Shown: positions 24,281 through 33,394, numbered from the stretch's first letter. The stretch: DNA of 64,000 nt from Vulcanococcus limneticus LL (GCF_002252705.1 NZ_NQLA01000005.1:1-64000); one strand, 5' to 3'. Made by a program: numbers and translations. Notes: generated by a model from the letters alone, not told the origin.

Positions 24281-25863
24281 TGCCCGTCCCCGCCTCTGAC
24301 TCCGTGTTAAGTCCGCCCTTCCGCTCTGCCAAGCACCCCCTGGCCGCCGCCGGCCCCGGAGCGGCTGCCAGGGTGGAGCTTGCCGCCGCCCCCAAGCGGG
24401 TGCCTGAGGCCCTCCCCCAGCCCGAAGCCCATCCGCCCCTGCCAGCGCCGGACAGCGAGGCCCGCTGGCGGCTCCTGCAGCGCCTGCGGCGGCAGGGCGT
24501 CGATCCGCGACCCTGGCTGGAGCGCCTGGAGCGCGGTGCGCTGGATCCCGAGCCCGACCTGTTGGCGACGCTCGCGGTCCTGGTGGACCGCGCCGGTGCG
24601 GAGCGCCTGCTGGCCCTGGCCAGGCACCACGGGCCGGACGGCCTGCGGCAGGCCCTGGCTCAGGAGCTGCCGGGGGTCGATGGGGCGGCGTCTGCCGCCT
24701 GGCTGGAGCCGCTGCTGTCCGCCTGCGCGCTGGATCCCGTCTGGCTGGTGCCGCTGGGGCGCTGTCGCGAGCCACGGGTGGCCCAGCGGCTGCGGGAGGC
24801 CATCGCCCAGGCGTTGGAGGAGCACCCCCCGGCGCTGCAGTGCCCGCCCGCCGCCCTGATCGACCTGCTGCCGCTGCTGGGTCAGCAGCGGCAGGGCCAG
24901 GACGCCGCCCTGCTGATCAGTCTGGCCCTGGACCCGGCCCCGCTGGCGCTGCGGCGGGCCGCCCTGGAGGGTCTGGCCCTGGGGCTGGCCGCCTGGCCCC
25001 AGGCCCCCCTGGGCCAGGCCCTGGCCAGGCTCGCCCAGGATCTCGACCCGGCCCTGGCGGCCAAGGCGGTGGACCTGCTGGCGCGGCTGCCAGCTGGGCA
25101 GACCCTGTTGCATCGCCTGGCCCCCAGTCCCCTGGAGGCCAGCGTGCGGGCCCGGCTGGGCCGGCGCCTGCGCTTCTCGCCCCTGGTGCTGCTGGTGCAC
25201 GGCCGCAGCGGTGGCCGCATCCCCGCCGAGCTGGAGGCCCTCGCCCAGGATCTGGCGGCGCGCCGCGGTGCCCCAGTGCTGCTGCAGGCCCTCACCGCTC
25301 CAGCGCCCGAGGCCGATCCCGCCTTCTGGGCCGCCGCCAGGACGGCCGGGGCCCTCACGCTGGTGCCCCTACTGCTGCTGCCCGGCGGCCATGTGCGCCA
25401 CGATCTGCCGGCCATCGCCGAACGCTGGCGCTGCCAGGCGGATGGGGCGGGCGTGGCCCTGCGGCGCCGGCCGTTCCTCGGGGCCTGGCCCGCCTGGCAG
25501 CGGCAGCTGGCGGCCCGCTGCGCCGCCGATCGCCAGGCAGGTCTCGATCCCCTATGGCTGCACCATCCGCTGGAGGGCCACCTGGCCGCCCGCTACCTGG
25601 GCCATCTCAGGCTCCAGCTGGCCGCACCGGGCCTTGCTACTCCATACAGTGCCCAGGCCTGCGAGCTGCCGCTGGCGGGTCCCGGGCCCGTGGCGCTGCT
25701 GCCGATGACCCTGGCCAGCAACCGGCTCAGCGAGACCCTCAAGGCCGCCTTCCCTAGGGCTGCCGACCCGAGCCAGCAGCCCCCCGTCCGGCTCCATCCC
25801 CCGTTGCTGCAGCAAGCCCCCGTGCGCCAGTTCCTGATCGACGCCCTGGAGGTGCTGCCATGA
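24280..25863 (+). CDS. Repeat-domain protein fused to a CbiX/SirB-type chelatase
   Basis: About 527 residues. Residues 60-285 are Leu/Ala-rich helical repeats of HEAT type (ALIDLLPLLGQQRQGQDAALLISL and similar). Residues 300-510 resemble CbiX: VLLVHGRSGGRIPAELEALA opens the chelatase domain with its His, and VPLLLLPGGHVRHDLPAIAER holds the second metal-site His. CbiX/SirB inserts Fe2+ (or Co2+) into sirohydrochlorin, the last siroheme step needed by NirA. The gene overlaps cobA by ATGA. The TTG at 24280 is the longest plausible start; the exact start is unsure. The repeat fusion is unusual. Confidence 0.75.
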   Translation: MPVPASDSVLSPPFRSAKHPLAAAGPGAAARVELAAAPKRVPEALPQPEAHPPLPAPDSEARWRLLQRLRRQGVDPRPWLERLERGALDPEPDLLATLAVLVDRAGAERLLALARHHGPDGLRQALAQELPGVDGAASAAWLEPLLSACALDPVWLVPLGRCREPRVAQRLREAIAQALEEHPPALQCPPAALIDLLPLLGQQRQGQDAALLISLALDPAPLALRRAALEGLALGLAAWPQAPLGQALARLAQDLDPALAAKAVDLLARLPAGQTLLHRLAPSPLEASVRARLGRRLRFSPLVLLVHGRSGGRIPAELEALAQDLAARRGAPVLLQALTAPAPEADPAFWAAARTAGALTLVPLLLLPGGHVRHDLPAIAERWRCQADGAGVALRRRPFLGAWPAWQRQLAARCAADRQAGLDPLWLHHPLEGHLAARYLGHLRLQLAAPGLATPYSAQACELPLAGPGPVALLPMTLASNRLSETLKAAFPRAADPSQQPPVRLHPPLLQQAPVRQFLIDALEVLP

Positions 25864-26654
25864 GTGGGCCGGAGGCCCCGGGTGGCGGCAAGGTCTATCT
25901 GGTGGGGGCGGGGCCGGGCGATCCCGAACTGCTCACCCTCAAGGCCCACCGGCTGCTGAGCCAGTGCGATGCCCTCGTCTACGACTCGCTGGTGCCGCGG
26001 GCCCTGCTCGATCTGGTGCCGGCCCACTGTGAGCGCCATTTCGTGGGCAAGCGCCGCGGCCACCACTCCGTACCCCAGCCCAGCACCAACGCCGTGCTGG
26101 TGGAGCTGGCCAGTCGCCACAGCCTGATCGTGCGGCTCAAGGGTGGCGACCCCTTCCTGTTCGGCCGCGGCGGCGAGGAGGCGGCCCACCTGGTGAAACA
26201 CGGGGTCGCTGTGGAGGTGGTGCCCGGTGTCACGGCGGGCATCGCCGCTCCGGCCTACGCCGGCATCCCGGTCACCCACCGCCGCGCCGGCTCCAGCGTC
26301 ACCTTCGTGACGGGCCACGAGGAGATCGACAAGGCGCGCCCCGGGGTGGACTGGCAGGGCCTGGCCCGTTGCAGTGATGGCCTGGTGATCTACATGGGGC
26401 TGCATAACCTGCGCCGCATCTGCGCGGAGCTCATGGCCGGCGGCCTGGACCCCGCCACGCCGGCCGCCGTGGTGCAGCAGGGCACCGTGCTGGGTCAGCG
26501 CCAGCTGGTGGCCTGCTTGGCCGAGCTCGCCGACCAGGTGGAGGCCGAGGGCTTCGGCTCCCCCTCGATCGTGGTGATCGGCGCGATGGTCAACGAGCGG
26601 GTGCCGGACTGCGCGCCGGCCCCGGCCGATGCGGAGATGCCCATTCCCTTCTGA
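25860..26654 (+). CDS. cobA: Uroporphyrinogen-III C-methyltransferase
   Basis: 264 residues; makes precorrin-2 from uroporphyrinogen III with two SAM molecules, the first step to siroheme and cobalamin. Motifs: VYLVGAGPGDPELLTLKA at the N-terminus, RLKGGDPFLFGRGGEEA, VVPGVTAGIAAPAYAGIPVTHR, and VIYMGLHNL. It lacks the CysG N-terminal chelatase, a job filled by the overlapping CbiX-type gene upstream. Supply of siroheme to NirA is the likely reason for its place here. Confidence 0.95.
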   Translation: MSGPEAPGGGKVYLVGAGPGDPELLTLKAHRLLSQCDALVYDSLVPRALLDLVPAHCERHFVGKRRGHHSVPQPSTNAVLVELASRHSLIVRLKGGDPFLFGRGGEEAAHLVKHGVAVEVVPGVTAGIAAPAYAGIPVTHRRAGSSVTFVTGHEEIDKARPGVDWQGLARCSDGLVIYMGLHNLRRICAELMAGGLDPATPAAVVQQGTVLGQRQLVACLAELADQVEAEGFGSPSIVVIGAMVNERVPDCAPAPADAEMPIPF

Positions 26655-26669
26655 GCTTCAGGTCAGCCC

Positions 26670-26699
26670 GGGGCTCAGGGCGGCAGCAGCCTGAGCCCC
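26670..26699. terminator. Hairpin at the cobA/Rieske convergent junction
   Basis: A perfect 10-bp inverted repeat (GGGGCTCAGG and CCTGAGCCCC) with a 10-nt loop lies 15 nt after the cobA stop and covers the Rieske stop codon. No T-run is present. It could act as a terminator or transcript end for cobA and possibly for both genes. Confidence 0.45.
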
Positions 26700-27022
26700 T
26701 CCCCCTGCCGTTCCACCCGGTAGGTCCGCAGGGCCGGATGCCCGCCGCCCGCCGCCTCCCCGCTGCAGGCATGCCAGCGCCAGAAATGGTCGAGGCAGAT
26801 CACCAGTCCTCCCTCGAGGGTGCCCCGGCAGAGGGGCACGCCCCGGTGGGGACAGCGGGGCTCGAAGGCCGCCAGCTCGCCGGTTTCGAGCAGGGCTAGG
26901 CAGACCGCCTGCCCATCGCGGCTGGTGGCCTCCACGATCTCGCCGACCTGGGGCAGCGCCGTGCTGGCCGGCAGCTCCAGAACGCCGGGCTCCGTTGCCC
27001 GGCTCCCCTGTGGGTCGTTCAT
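26675..27022 (-). CDS. Small Rieske [2Fe-2S] protein
   Basis: 115 residues; a stand-alone Rieske domain. The cluster ligands are in CPHRGVPLCRG (Cys/His) and CLDHFWRWH (Cys/His), matching C-x-H and C-x2-H. Such small ferredoxins feed electrons to oxygenases or serve as NirD-like subunits. The start overlaps the stop of the amidohydrolase as ATGA, so the two act together. A link to NirA is possible but not supported, since NirA here is the ferredoxin-dependent type. Confidence 0.88.
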   Translation of the reverse strand: MNDPQGSRATEPGVLELPASTALPQVGEIVEATSRDGQAVCLALLETGELAAFEPRCPHRGVPLCRGTLEGGLVICLDHFWRWHACSGEAAGGGHPALRTYRVERQGEGLRLLPP

Positions 27023-28218
27023 GCGACCCGGGCCTCCAGGCCGAGGGCTTCGATCGCGGCCCGGGAGAAGAAGTTCACCCGCGTCTCCTCACTGATGTCC
27101 GGGTAGTTCTCCAAGTAGCGCACCACGCCGGAGACGCCGCTCGAATCCCAGTGGGGGTAATCACTGGTGCAGGCCATGTGGCGTCCTCCCAGCCATGCCA
27201 TCGTTTCCTTCAGCAGGGCCTCCTCGGGTTCGAAGGAGCAGATCACGCACTGGCGGCGGAAGTAGGCCGAGGGAGCCATGGCGAGATCGTGCATCTCGCT
27301 CGGCCTGGCTTCGTAGTGGTTGTCGAGGCGGAACAGCATGTAGGGCACCCAGGTGGCACCTCCTTCGCAGAACAGCACATGCAGGCGTGGATGGCGCTCG
27401 AGCACGCCGTAGCCGATGATCGCCGAGAGTGCGGTAGCCATCTCCAGCGGGTGCGACACCGCGTGGGCCAGCCAATAGCGATCGAACTTGTAGTCGGTGC
27501 TGTGGGTGGCGTTGTAGGTGCCGGTGGCCTCGTGGAACACCAGGGCCATGCCCAGCTCCTCCATCGTCTGCCAGACCACGTCCCAGGCCTCGGTCCACCA
27601 GCGCACCCCCTGCATCACGTTGGGGCGCATCCACACAGCCGTGGCCCCCAGGGCATGGCAGCGCCGGATCTCCGCCACGGCCCAGATGGGGTTCAGCGGA
27701 ATCGACACGCACCACAGATGGCGCCGGCCCGTCGCCCAGTCGCGTGCGGTCCAGTCGTTGAGGGCCCGCATCACCGCATATTGCAGGTCGGGATTCTCGA
27801 TGTCGGGGGTGAACAGGCCCAGGGTGGGAATCCAGAGGGCGCAGTCGATCCCGGAGAGATCCATGTCGCGGTCCCGGTGCTCGAAGGCGTGGCGGTAGGC
27901 CAGCTCATAGGAGAGGCCATCGCCGCGGGGGCGCTGGTCGCCACAGCCCTCAGGCCGGCCGGGGCCGAATCCGGAGGGTTTCTGATACAGACGGCCCTCG
28001 ATCATCAACCGTGGCGCCCCGGTGTTGTCGCTTACAAGTCGGGGGGCCTGATCGCTCCATTCGCGATCCAGATAGAGACTGAAGGCTTCCGGCGGTTCGA
28101 TGATGTGGCGATCGCAGTCGATCACGAAGTACTGCTGCCCCACTGTCTTGGCAGTGGAGCGGTAGTGCGCCTCCACTGCCTCATGACAGTCGGCAAGCGG
28201 TTCGATACTGGCCACCAT
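27019..28218 (-). CDS. Amidohydrolase-2 family protein
   Basis: About 399 residues of the metal-dependent amidohydrolase/ACMSD-like family. FVIDCDRHIIEPPEAF gives the first strand, with a D-x-H metal motif in place of H-x-H. LVFHEATG supplies the next His, and HPLEMATALSAIIGYGVLERHP, FCEGGATWVPYMLFRLD and TSDYPHWDSSGV (the metal Asp) follow. Members decarboxylate or hydrolyse aromatic or heterocyclic acids. ATG 28218 is chosen over a longer frame to 28296. It is divergent from the SsuA-like gene; the substrate is unknown. Confidence 0.85.
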   Translation of the reverse strand: MVASIEPLADCHEAVEAHYRSTAKTVGQQYFVIDCDRHIIEPPEAFSLYLDREWSDQAPRLVSDNTGAPRLMIEGRLYQKPSGFGPGRPEGCGDQRPRGDGLSYELAYRHAFEHRDRDMDLSGIDCALWIPTLGLFTPDIENPDLQYAVMRALNDWTARDWATGRRHLWCVSIPLNPIWAVAEIRRCHALGATAVWMRPNVMQGVRWWTEAWDVVWQTMEELGMALVFHEATGTYNATHSTDYKFDRYWLAHAVSHPLEMATALSAIIGYGVLERHPRLHVLFCEGGATWVPYMLFRLDNHYEARPSEMHDLAMAPSAYFRRQCVICSFEPEEALLKETMAWLGGRHMACTSDYPHWDSSGVSGVVRYLENYPDISEETRVNFFSRAAIEALGLEARVA

Positions 28219-28406
28219 GACAGGAGGAGCAGGGAGAGAAACTCCAAGCTGTAGGCCCTGAGATGGCAGGGGGCATGTAGTGGCGGGCACCCCCATCGGG
28301 ACCGGAGGCTGTCAGGGTCAAACAGCGGTGCCGAAGACATCGCCTGCGGCCTGCTCCCAAGCAGTAGCAATTGAAGCCGCGGCAGTCTGAATTCTTGTCG
28401 TTGTCC

Positions 28407-29432
28407 ATGATCCGCCAGACCTCGTCGTCCCGACCGGCGCCCCATCGTCACTCCCGTCGTTCGCTGCTGGTCGCCCTGACGGCCCTGGCGGGTTCCACGG
28501 GCCTGCTGGTGGGCCTGGGCGTCTCCTCCACCCTGGCGGCCGAGAAGGGCCAGCCCCAGGTGAAGGTCCTGCGCATCGGCCTTCAGAAATCGTCCACCTT
28601 CAATATCCTGCGGGCACGCGGAGACCTGGCCCGCAGGCTCCAGCCGCAGGGAGTGCAGGTCACCTGGGCAGAGTTCACCTCAGGGCCGCCCCTGCTGGAG
28701 GCCCTGGCGGCCGGAAAGATCGACGTGGGCGAGGTTGGCGATGCCCCGGTGATCTTTGCGCAGTCAAAAAATGCGCCGATTGTGTATTTCGGCCAGTCGC
28801 AGCCCAACCCCGAGGCTGTGGCCCTGCTGGTGCCAAAGGATTCATCCATTCGCACTCTGGCTGATCTCAGGAACAAGAAGGTGGCCTTTGCGAAGGGCTC
28901 CAGTGCACAACCCCTCGTGGTGAACGCCCTCGCCAAAGCGGGCCTCAAGCTGTCTGACATCACCCCGGTGTATCTGCAGCCTCCCGAAGCTCGAGTCGCG
29001 TTCGAATCCGGCAAGATCGATGCCTGGGCTGTCTGGGATCCCTTCTACGCTGCCGCCCAGGTTGGTGGCAACGCCAGGGTTCTGGCCAACGGCAGGGGGC
29101 ATACCCCATTCCGCCTGTTCTTCGTGGCCAACAGCGACTTCGCTGCGACCAACGCCTCACTGCTGCCCGGTCTGCTTCGCGACCTCAGGTCCGCTGGCCA
29201 ATGGGCACTCGCCAATCCCGGCAGGTCTGCCGATTTCCTCTCCAAGGCCACCAAGATTCCGGTTGACGTTCTCGAAGTATCGGAACGACGTCGACTGGGG
29301 CGCTACCAGGTATCTCCGATCCAGACCGGCGGCCTGCGCGATCAGCAGCAGGTTGCAGACACCTTCGCCAGGCTGAAGTTGATCCCCAAACCGATCAACG
29401 TCAACGACATCGTGGTGAACGTCAAGAACTGA
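28407..29432 (+). CDS. SsuA-like ABC transporter substrate-binding protein
   Basis: About 341 residues with a signal peptide (RRSLLVALTALAGSTGLL, cleavage near TLAAEK). The mature part is of the aliphatic-sulfonate/taurine type: VLRIGLQKSSTFNILRARGDL, LEALAAGKIDVGEVGDAPVIFAQ, and ESGKIDAWAVWDPFYAAAQ. No permease or ATPase gene follows; instead a flavin-dependent dehydrogenase-like gene starts 5 nt later. It could borrow another transporter's membrane part. ATG 28407 gives the proper signal peptide. Confidence 0.9.
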   Translation: MIRQTSSSRPAPHRHSRRSLLVALTALAGSTGLLVGLGVSSTLAAEKGQPQVKVLRIGLQKSSTFNILRARGDLARRLQPQGVQVTWAEFTSGPPLLEALAAGKIDVGEVGDAPVIFAQSKNAPIVYFGQSQPNPEAVALLVPKDSSIRTLADLRNKKVAFAKGSSAQPLVVNALAKAGLKLSDITPVYLQPPEARVAFESGKIDAWAVWDPFYAAAQVGGNARVLANGRGHTPFRLFFVANSDFAATNASLLPGLLRDLRSAGQWALANPGRSADFLSKATKIPVDVLEVSERRRLGRYQVSPIQTGGLRDQQQVADTFARLKLIPKPINVNDIVVNVKN

Positions 29433-29437
29433 GGCCG

Positions 29438-30622
29438 ATGCCCCAACTTGTCGATGCCGCCCAGGCCGCTGTGGCTTCAGGGCCTGCCGATCCTGCCGCT
29501 CAGATGGAGGCCCTGGTCCGGGAGTTCCAGCGCACGGCGGTTGAGCGCGACCAGCAAGGGGGAACGCCGCAGGCGGAGCGGGATCGCATCCGGGCTTCAG
29601 GGCTGCTGCACCTGGTGCTGCCCGCCCGCCACGGCGGCCATGGTGCCGACTGGATCACAGCCTTCGACCTCGCGCGCCGACTGGCCCGGGTGGATGCCTC
29701 CCTGGCCCATGTGTACTCGTACCACAACCTCGGGGTAGCGATCCCGCGCATCTTCGGCAGTGAGGAGCAGCGCCATCACTACGAGGCCGCCACGGTGCGT
29801 GAGGGCTGGTGGTGGGGCAATGCCCTCAACCCTCTCGATCGGCGCTGCCATCTCGTGGCCGACGGCGACAACTACCTACTGGAGGGCGAGAAGCGCTTCT
29901 GCTCCGGTTCCCACGATGCCGAGATCCTGCCGGTCACGGCGGTGGATCAGGCCAGTGGCGCCCTGGTGGTGCTGGTGCTCCCCGGCGACAGGGCCGGCAT
30001 CCGCCTGCACCACGACTGGGACGCCATCGGCCAGCGCCAGACCGACAGCGGCTCGGTGAGCTTCGAGCGGGTCCGGGTGTTCCGCCACGAGGTTCTGGGC
30101 AGTCGCTCCGACGCGGCCACCCCGTTTGGGACGATCCGTGCCTGCCTGACCCAGCTCAACCTGGCCCACATCTTTCTGGGCATCGTCGAAGGTGGCCTGG
30201 AGGAAGCCAGGGCATGCCTGCTGGGCCAGGCAGCTGGCGGCCGTTCACACGATCCCCACGTGATCCAGCTGTTCGGCGAGCTCTGGCTGCAGCTCCAGGG
30301 CGCCGCTGCCCTCGTGCAGCAGGCGGCGGTGCCACTGCAGCAGGCCTGGGACCGGGGCCCGGCCCTCACGGCCGAGGAGCGGGGGGCCTGTGCCCTGCGC
30401 ATCGCCGCCGCCAAGGTGGCCACCTCGCGGGCGGGGCTCGACATCACCAGCCGCCTCTTTGAGCTGGTGGGCGCCCGGGGTGTGACCCGCGGCCTGGGCC
30501 TCGATCGCCACTGGCGCAACCTGCGCACCCTGAGTCTTCACGATCCCGAGGCTCGGAAGGTGGAGGTCCTGGGTGCCTGGGCCCTGCACGGGCAGTGGCC
30601 CGAACCCGGCTTCTACCTCTGA
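29438..30622 (+). CDS. Acyl-CoA dehydrogenase-fold flavoprotein, DszC/SfnB-like
   Basis: 394 residues of the acyl-CoA dehydrogenase fold (helical N-terminal domain with ASLAHVYSYHNLGVAIPRIFG, beta-domain with LEGEKRFCSGSHDAEILPV, C-terminal bundle ending RHWRNLRTLSLHDP). The HDP tail and the lack of the usual catalytic Glu point to the monooxygenase/desulfurisation group (DszC, SfnB) rather than fatty-acid oxidation. Located 5 nt after the SsuA-like gene, so organosulfur use is suggested. The substrate is inferred. Confidence 0.82.
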   Translation: MPQLVDAAQAAVASGPADPAAQMEALVREFQRTAVERDQQGGTPQAERDRIRASGLLHLVLPARHGGHGADWITAFDLARRLARVDASLAHVYSYHNLGVAIPRIFGSEEQRHHYEAATVREGWWWGNALNPLDRRCHLVADGDNYLLEGEKRFCSGSHDAEILPVTAVDQASGALVVLVLPGDRAGIRLHHDWDAIGQRQTDSGSVSFERVRVFRHEVLGSRSDAATPFGTIRACLTQLNLAHIFLGIVEGGLEEARACLLGQAAGGRSHDPHVIQLFGELWLQLQGAAALVQQAAVPLQQAWDRGPALTAEERGACALRIAAAKVATSRAGLDITSRLFELVGARGVTRGLGLDRHWRNLRTLSLHDPEARKVEVLGAWALHGQWPEPGFYL

Positions 30623-30660
30623 CTGCACCCCTGATCCCCACCCACCCCGCTGCACGCCCG

Positions 30661-31470
30661 ATGGCTGACCCCACCACGGTGTCCTACGCCCAGGACAATC
30701 CCGCCCTGGCCAGGGACTACGACACCACCAGCGACTTCCAGTTCGAGCACGGCAAGCGGCTGGCAGAGGAGCTTCAGCTGCGGGGCGGTGAACGGGTGCT
30801 GGATGTGGGGGCCGGCACCGGTCGGCTGGCCCTGCACCTGGCTGGTCTCGTGGGGCCGCAGGGTGAGGTGGTGGCCGTGGATCCGCTCGCCGACCGCGTG
30901 GCCTTGGCCCGCTCCCGCGCCAGCGCCAATCTGCAGGTGGCCCAGGCCAGGGCCGAGGACCTCGGGGCCTACCCCGACGATCACTTCGATGCCGTGGTGC
31001 TCAACAGCGTGTTCCACTGGATCGCCGATCAGCCCGCCGCCCTGGCCGAGGCCTGGCGCGTGCTGCGACCCGGTGGCCGTCTCGCGGTGAACAGTGCCGA
31101 TGCCGACCGCCCCCATGAGTTCGTGGGGTTGCTGGCCGAGGGCCTGGCCCGCCAGGGAGTGCAGGATCGGCGGGGTCTGGTGCCGCCCCACGTGATCAAC
31201 GAGGAGCGCTTCGGGGAGCTGCTGGATCGGGCCGGGTTCGTGGAGCTCCGCATCACTCCCCTCACCTTCCACGACCGGTTCCAGGACCTGGAGCATCTCC
31301 TGCGCTGGAACCAGAGCTCCTATTTCGGCAACTTCCTGCCCCACCTCGACCTCAACGGCCCCCTGCAGCAGCCGCTGCGGGAAGCGCTCGCCCAGCGCAC
31401 CGACGCCCAGGGCATCCAGCTGCAGCGCCACCTAGTGTTCGCCTGGGCCCGCAAGCCCGCCAGGACCTAA
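30661..31470 (+). CDS. Class I SAM-dependent methyltransferase
   Basis: About 269 residues. The SAM site is clear: RVLDVGAGTGRLALHLAG (motif I), VVAVDPLADRVALAR (motif II acidic end), FDAVVLNSVFHWI and VLRPGGRLAVNSAD. It resembles UbiE/arsenite-type methyltransferases but has no Cys signature for arsenic. The ATG at 30661 follows the flavoprotein gene by 38 nt. The acceptor cannot be told. Confidence 0.85.
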   Translation: MADPTTVSYAQDNPALARDYDTTSDFQFEHGKRLAEELQLRGGERVLDVGAGTGRLALHLAGLVGPQGEVVAVDPLADRVALARSRASANLQVAQARAEDLGAYPDDHFDAVVLNSVFHWIADQPAALAEAWRVLRPGGRLAVNSADADRPHEFVGLLAEGLARQGVQDRRGLVPPHVINEERFGELLDRAGFVELRITPLTFHDRFQDLEHLLRWNQSSYFGNFLPHLDLNGPLQQPLREALAQRTDAQGIQLQRHLVFAWARKPART

Positions 31471-31480
31471 GGGCAGGTCC

Positions 31481-32410
31481 TCATTCCAGCTGCAGCACCC
31501 CGCGGGTGCGCTCGCGGCGTTGCTGCTCCTGGGCCTCGTAGGCGGCCATGCAGCCGGCCTTCGGCGCCAGCAGGCAGCTCACATAGCCGGAGGCGTCGAT
31601 CAGGGCAGCGCGGATCGCCTTGGCGGCGGGGGTGCGCTGGGCCTGGGAGCTGTTGTTGCCGAAGTTGAGCGTGCCGGCGGCGGCGGTGATGCCCTGGCCG
31701 GTGCGGCCCATGTTGGGGGCGAGCCAGAGGGCCAGGCCGGCGGCCGGCAGCAGGTTCACGCCGCTGGAGCGGGCCTCGGCGCTGTTGCTGGCGCGGCCCT
31801 CCACGGTGCGGGAGCCGATGACCTCGCCGGTGCTGCTGTCCACCACGCGGATGTCGATCGCCACGTAGTCGCGGGTTTCGGCCTGCTGCTTGCTGGTGCC
31901 GAAGCCCAGCAGGCCGAAGTTGCTGCCGGAGGTCTTGCTCTCCACGCCCGTGTCATAGGAGGTGACGGTGCCCAGCACGATGTAGCGGGCGCCGCGCATC
32001 TGGCCCCTGCGGGCGGCATCGGGCCCCTTGCGCACGATGCCCAGCTCCGCCAGCTCCTGCTCGGAGAGCACCGCTTTCAGGTTGTTGCGCTCCACCACCT
32101 GAAGATCGCCCGTGGCCTGCAGCTCGTTGGCCAGGGCCGCCGCCAGGTCGGCCGCCACCGGACCCTGCCACCACCAGGCGGGCTGGGTCACCGTGTTCTT
32201 GAAGTCCGGCACCGAGACGGTGGGTCTGGCGGCGGGCCGGGCGTAGGGCCTGGGGCTGCTGGGGATCGGGGTCTGGGCGCTGGCCTGGGGAGCCGCGCCA
32301 ATCAGGCCGGTGGCGGCACTGCCCAGGCCGAGGCCCAGGGCCGCCAGCAGGGCGAGCGGGCGACAGGGTGGCTTGGCCTTTGGCGACGCCATCGCAAGGG
32401 GGGAGGCCAT
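31481..32410 (-). CDS. CsgG/HfaB-family secreted protein
   Basis: About 309 residues with a signal peptide (LALLAALGLGLGSAATGLIG, cleavage near ASAQ). VPDFKNTV opens the CsgG-like domain; GDLQVVERNNLKAVLSEQELAE and RYIVLGTVTSYDTGVES continue it, and DIRVVDSSTGEVIGSRTVEG is typical. CsgG makes the curli export pore as a lipoprotein, but this one lacks a lipobox Cys and may instead be a periplasmic relative. No other curli genes are near. Confidence 0.82.
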   Translation of the reverse strand: MASPLAMASPKAKPPCRPLALLAALGLGLGSAATGLIGAAPQASAQTPIPSSPRPYARPAARPTVSVPDFKNTVTQPAWWWQGPVAADLAAALANELQATGDLQVVERNNLKAVLSEQELAELGIVRKGPDAARRGQMRGARYIVLGTVTSYDTGVESKTSGSNFGLLGFGTSKQQAETRDYVAIDIRVVDSSTGEVIGSRTVEGRASNSAEARSSGVNLLPAAGLALWLAPNMGRTGQGITAAAGTLNFGNNSSQAQRTPAAKAIRAALIDASGYVSCLLAPKAGCMAAYEAQEQQRRERTRGVLQLE

Positions 32411-32609
32411 GGGGCTCAGACCGGCTCGATCCATTGAAGCAACACCGGCCCGAAGCAATGGCCCGAAGCAACGCCGCCGCGGGGATCCGCAGGCCCTGCC
32501 CGCATCCCTCGGAGCCTGCCGGTTCGGTAGCGGATCGGACGACCGGGGCGCCATGGGTTTGCGTCAATGGCCCATCCCGCCCCCTGCTGCCCCTCCGGCA
32601 GCGCCGACC

Positions 32610-33170
32610 ATGGCCTCCACCCTGCTGCCGCAGCACCGGCAGCCCCAGCCATCCCCCTCCGGCTCCACGGCCCAGGCACCGCGCCCGGCGCCGATGTTCG
32701 AGCTCATCCCCTACGAGAGGTTCCGCGACACTCCGGCGGTGCGCTTCTTCGACATCACCGTGGCCGAGTCCAACGCCCGCGACCTGGTGGTGCACACAGG
32801 TCCGGCCGTCAGCCCCCCGGATGACCCGGCCAGCGGAGCCTGGCAGTTCTATCTGCACCCCCACCAGCAGGACAACCTGCTGGCCCTGCAGGGGGGGCGC
32901 ACCTTCTATCTGGTGAACCTGGGCTGGAACTATCCATTCCACATCGTGCGCCTGGAGAGCGGCGGCGACATCCTGCGCATTCCGCCGGGCACGTTCCACC
33001 GCTCGGTCTCCGATCCGGACGGCTCGCTGGTGCTCAACCAGGCGGTGCGGGAGGAGGGAGCCAGTGTGGCCCGTGAATTCCGCATCTACAACAGCTCTCA
33101 CATTCCGCGGCTCTACGCCACCACCGCCCGCACGGCGCCCCTGCCCAAGCTGCACGGCGTCAGCTGGTAG
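32610..33170 (+). CDS. Cupin-like protein of unknown function
   Basis: About 158-186 residues, depending on whether the ATG at 32610 or at 32694 (MFELIPYERF) is used. A double-stranded beta-helix is suggested by QFYLHPHQQDNLLALQGG, FYLVNLGWNYPFHIVRLES and ILRIPPGTFHRSVSDPDGS, with His residues at cupin metal positions. It ends in a conserved-looking RIYNSSHIPRLY. Its role is not known to me. It is divergent from the CsgG-like gene. Confidence 0.7.
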   Translation: MASTLLPQHRQPQPSPSGSTAQAPRPAPMFELIPYERFRDTPAVRFFDITVAESNARDLVVHTGPAVSPPDDPASGAWQFYLHPHQQDNLLALQGGRTFYLVNLGWNYPFHIVRLESGGDILRIPPGTFHRSVSDPDGSLVLNQAVREEGASVAREFRIYNSSHIPRLYATTARTAPLPKLHGVSW

Positions 33171-33193
33171 AGCAGCCTCCAGACCAGGGGGCC

Positions 33194-33394
33194 TCAGCTG
33201 GAGAGGCGTCGCGGCAGCAGTGGGGCGCTGCGCGTGTGCAGGAGCTCACAGAGGGCATAGGCGGCGGGCAGGTTGGCGGCCCGTCGCTCGGGGATATCGC
33301 CGTTGGCCGCGCACACCAGATAGCCGCCGCGGATGTCCCTGAGGATCCTGCAGCCGTCTTCGGCTTGGCCCACGACGTGGAGATCGGCTGCCAT
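33194..33394 (-). CDS. Conserved-looking 66-residue hypothetical protein
   Basis: A short, compact protein (MAADLHVVGQAEDGCRIL, then DIRGGYLVCAANGDIPERRA, then LPAAYALCELLH). The alternating strand/helix character and the lack of low-complexity sequence argue for a real gene. No family recognised. It is convergent with the cupin gene, 23 nt away. Confidence 0.55.
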   Translation of the reverse strand: MAADLHVVGQAEDGCRILRDIRGGYLVCAANGDIPERRAANLPAAYALCELLHTRSAPLLPRRLSS

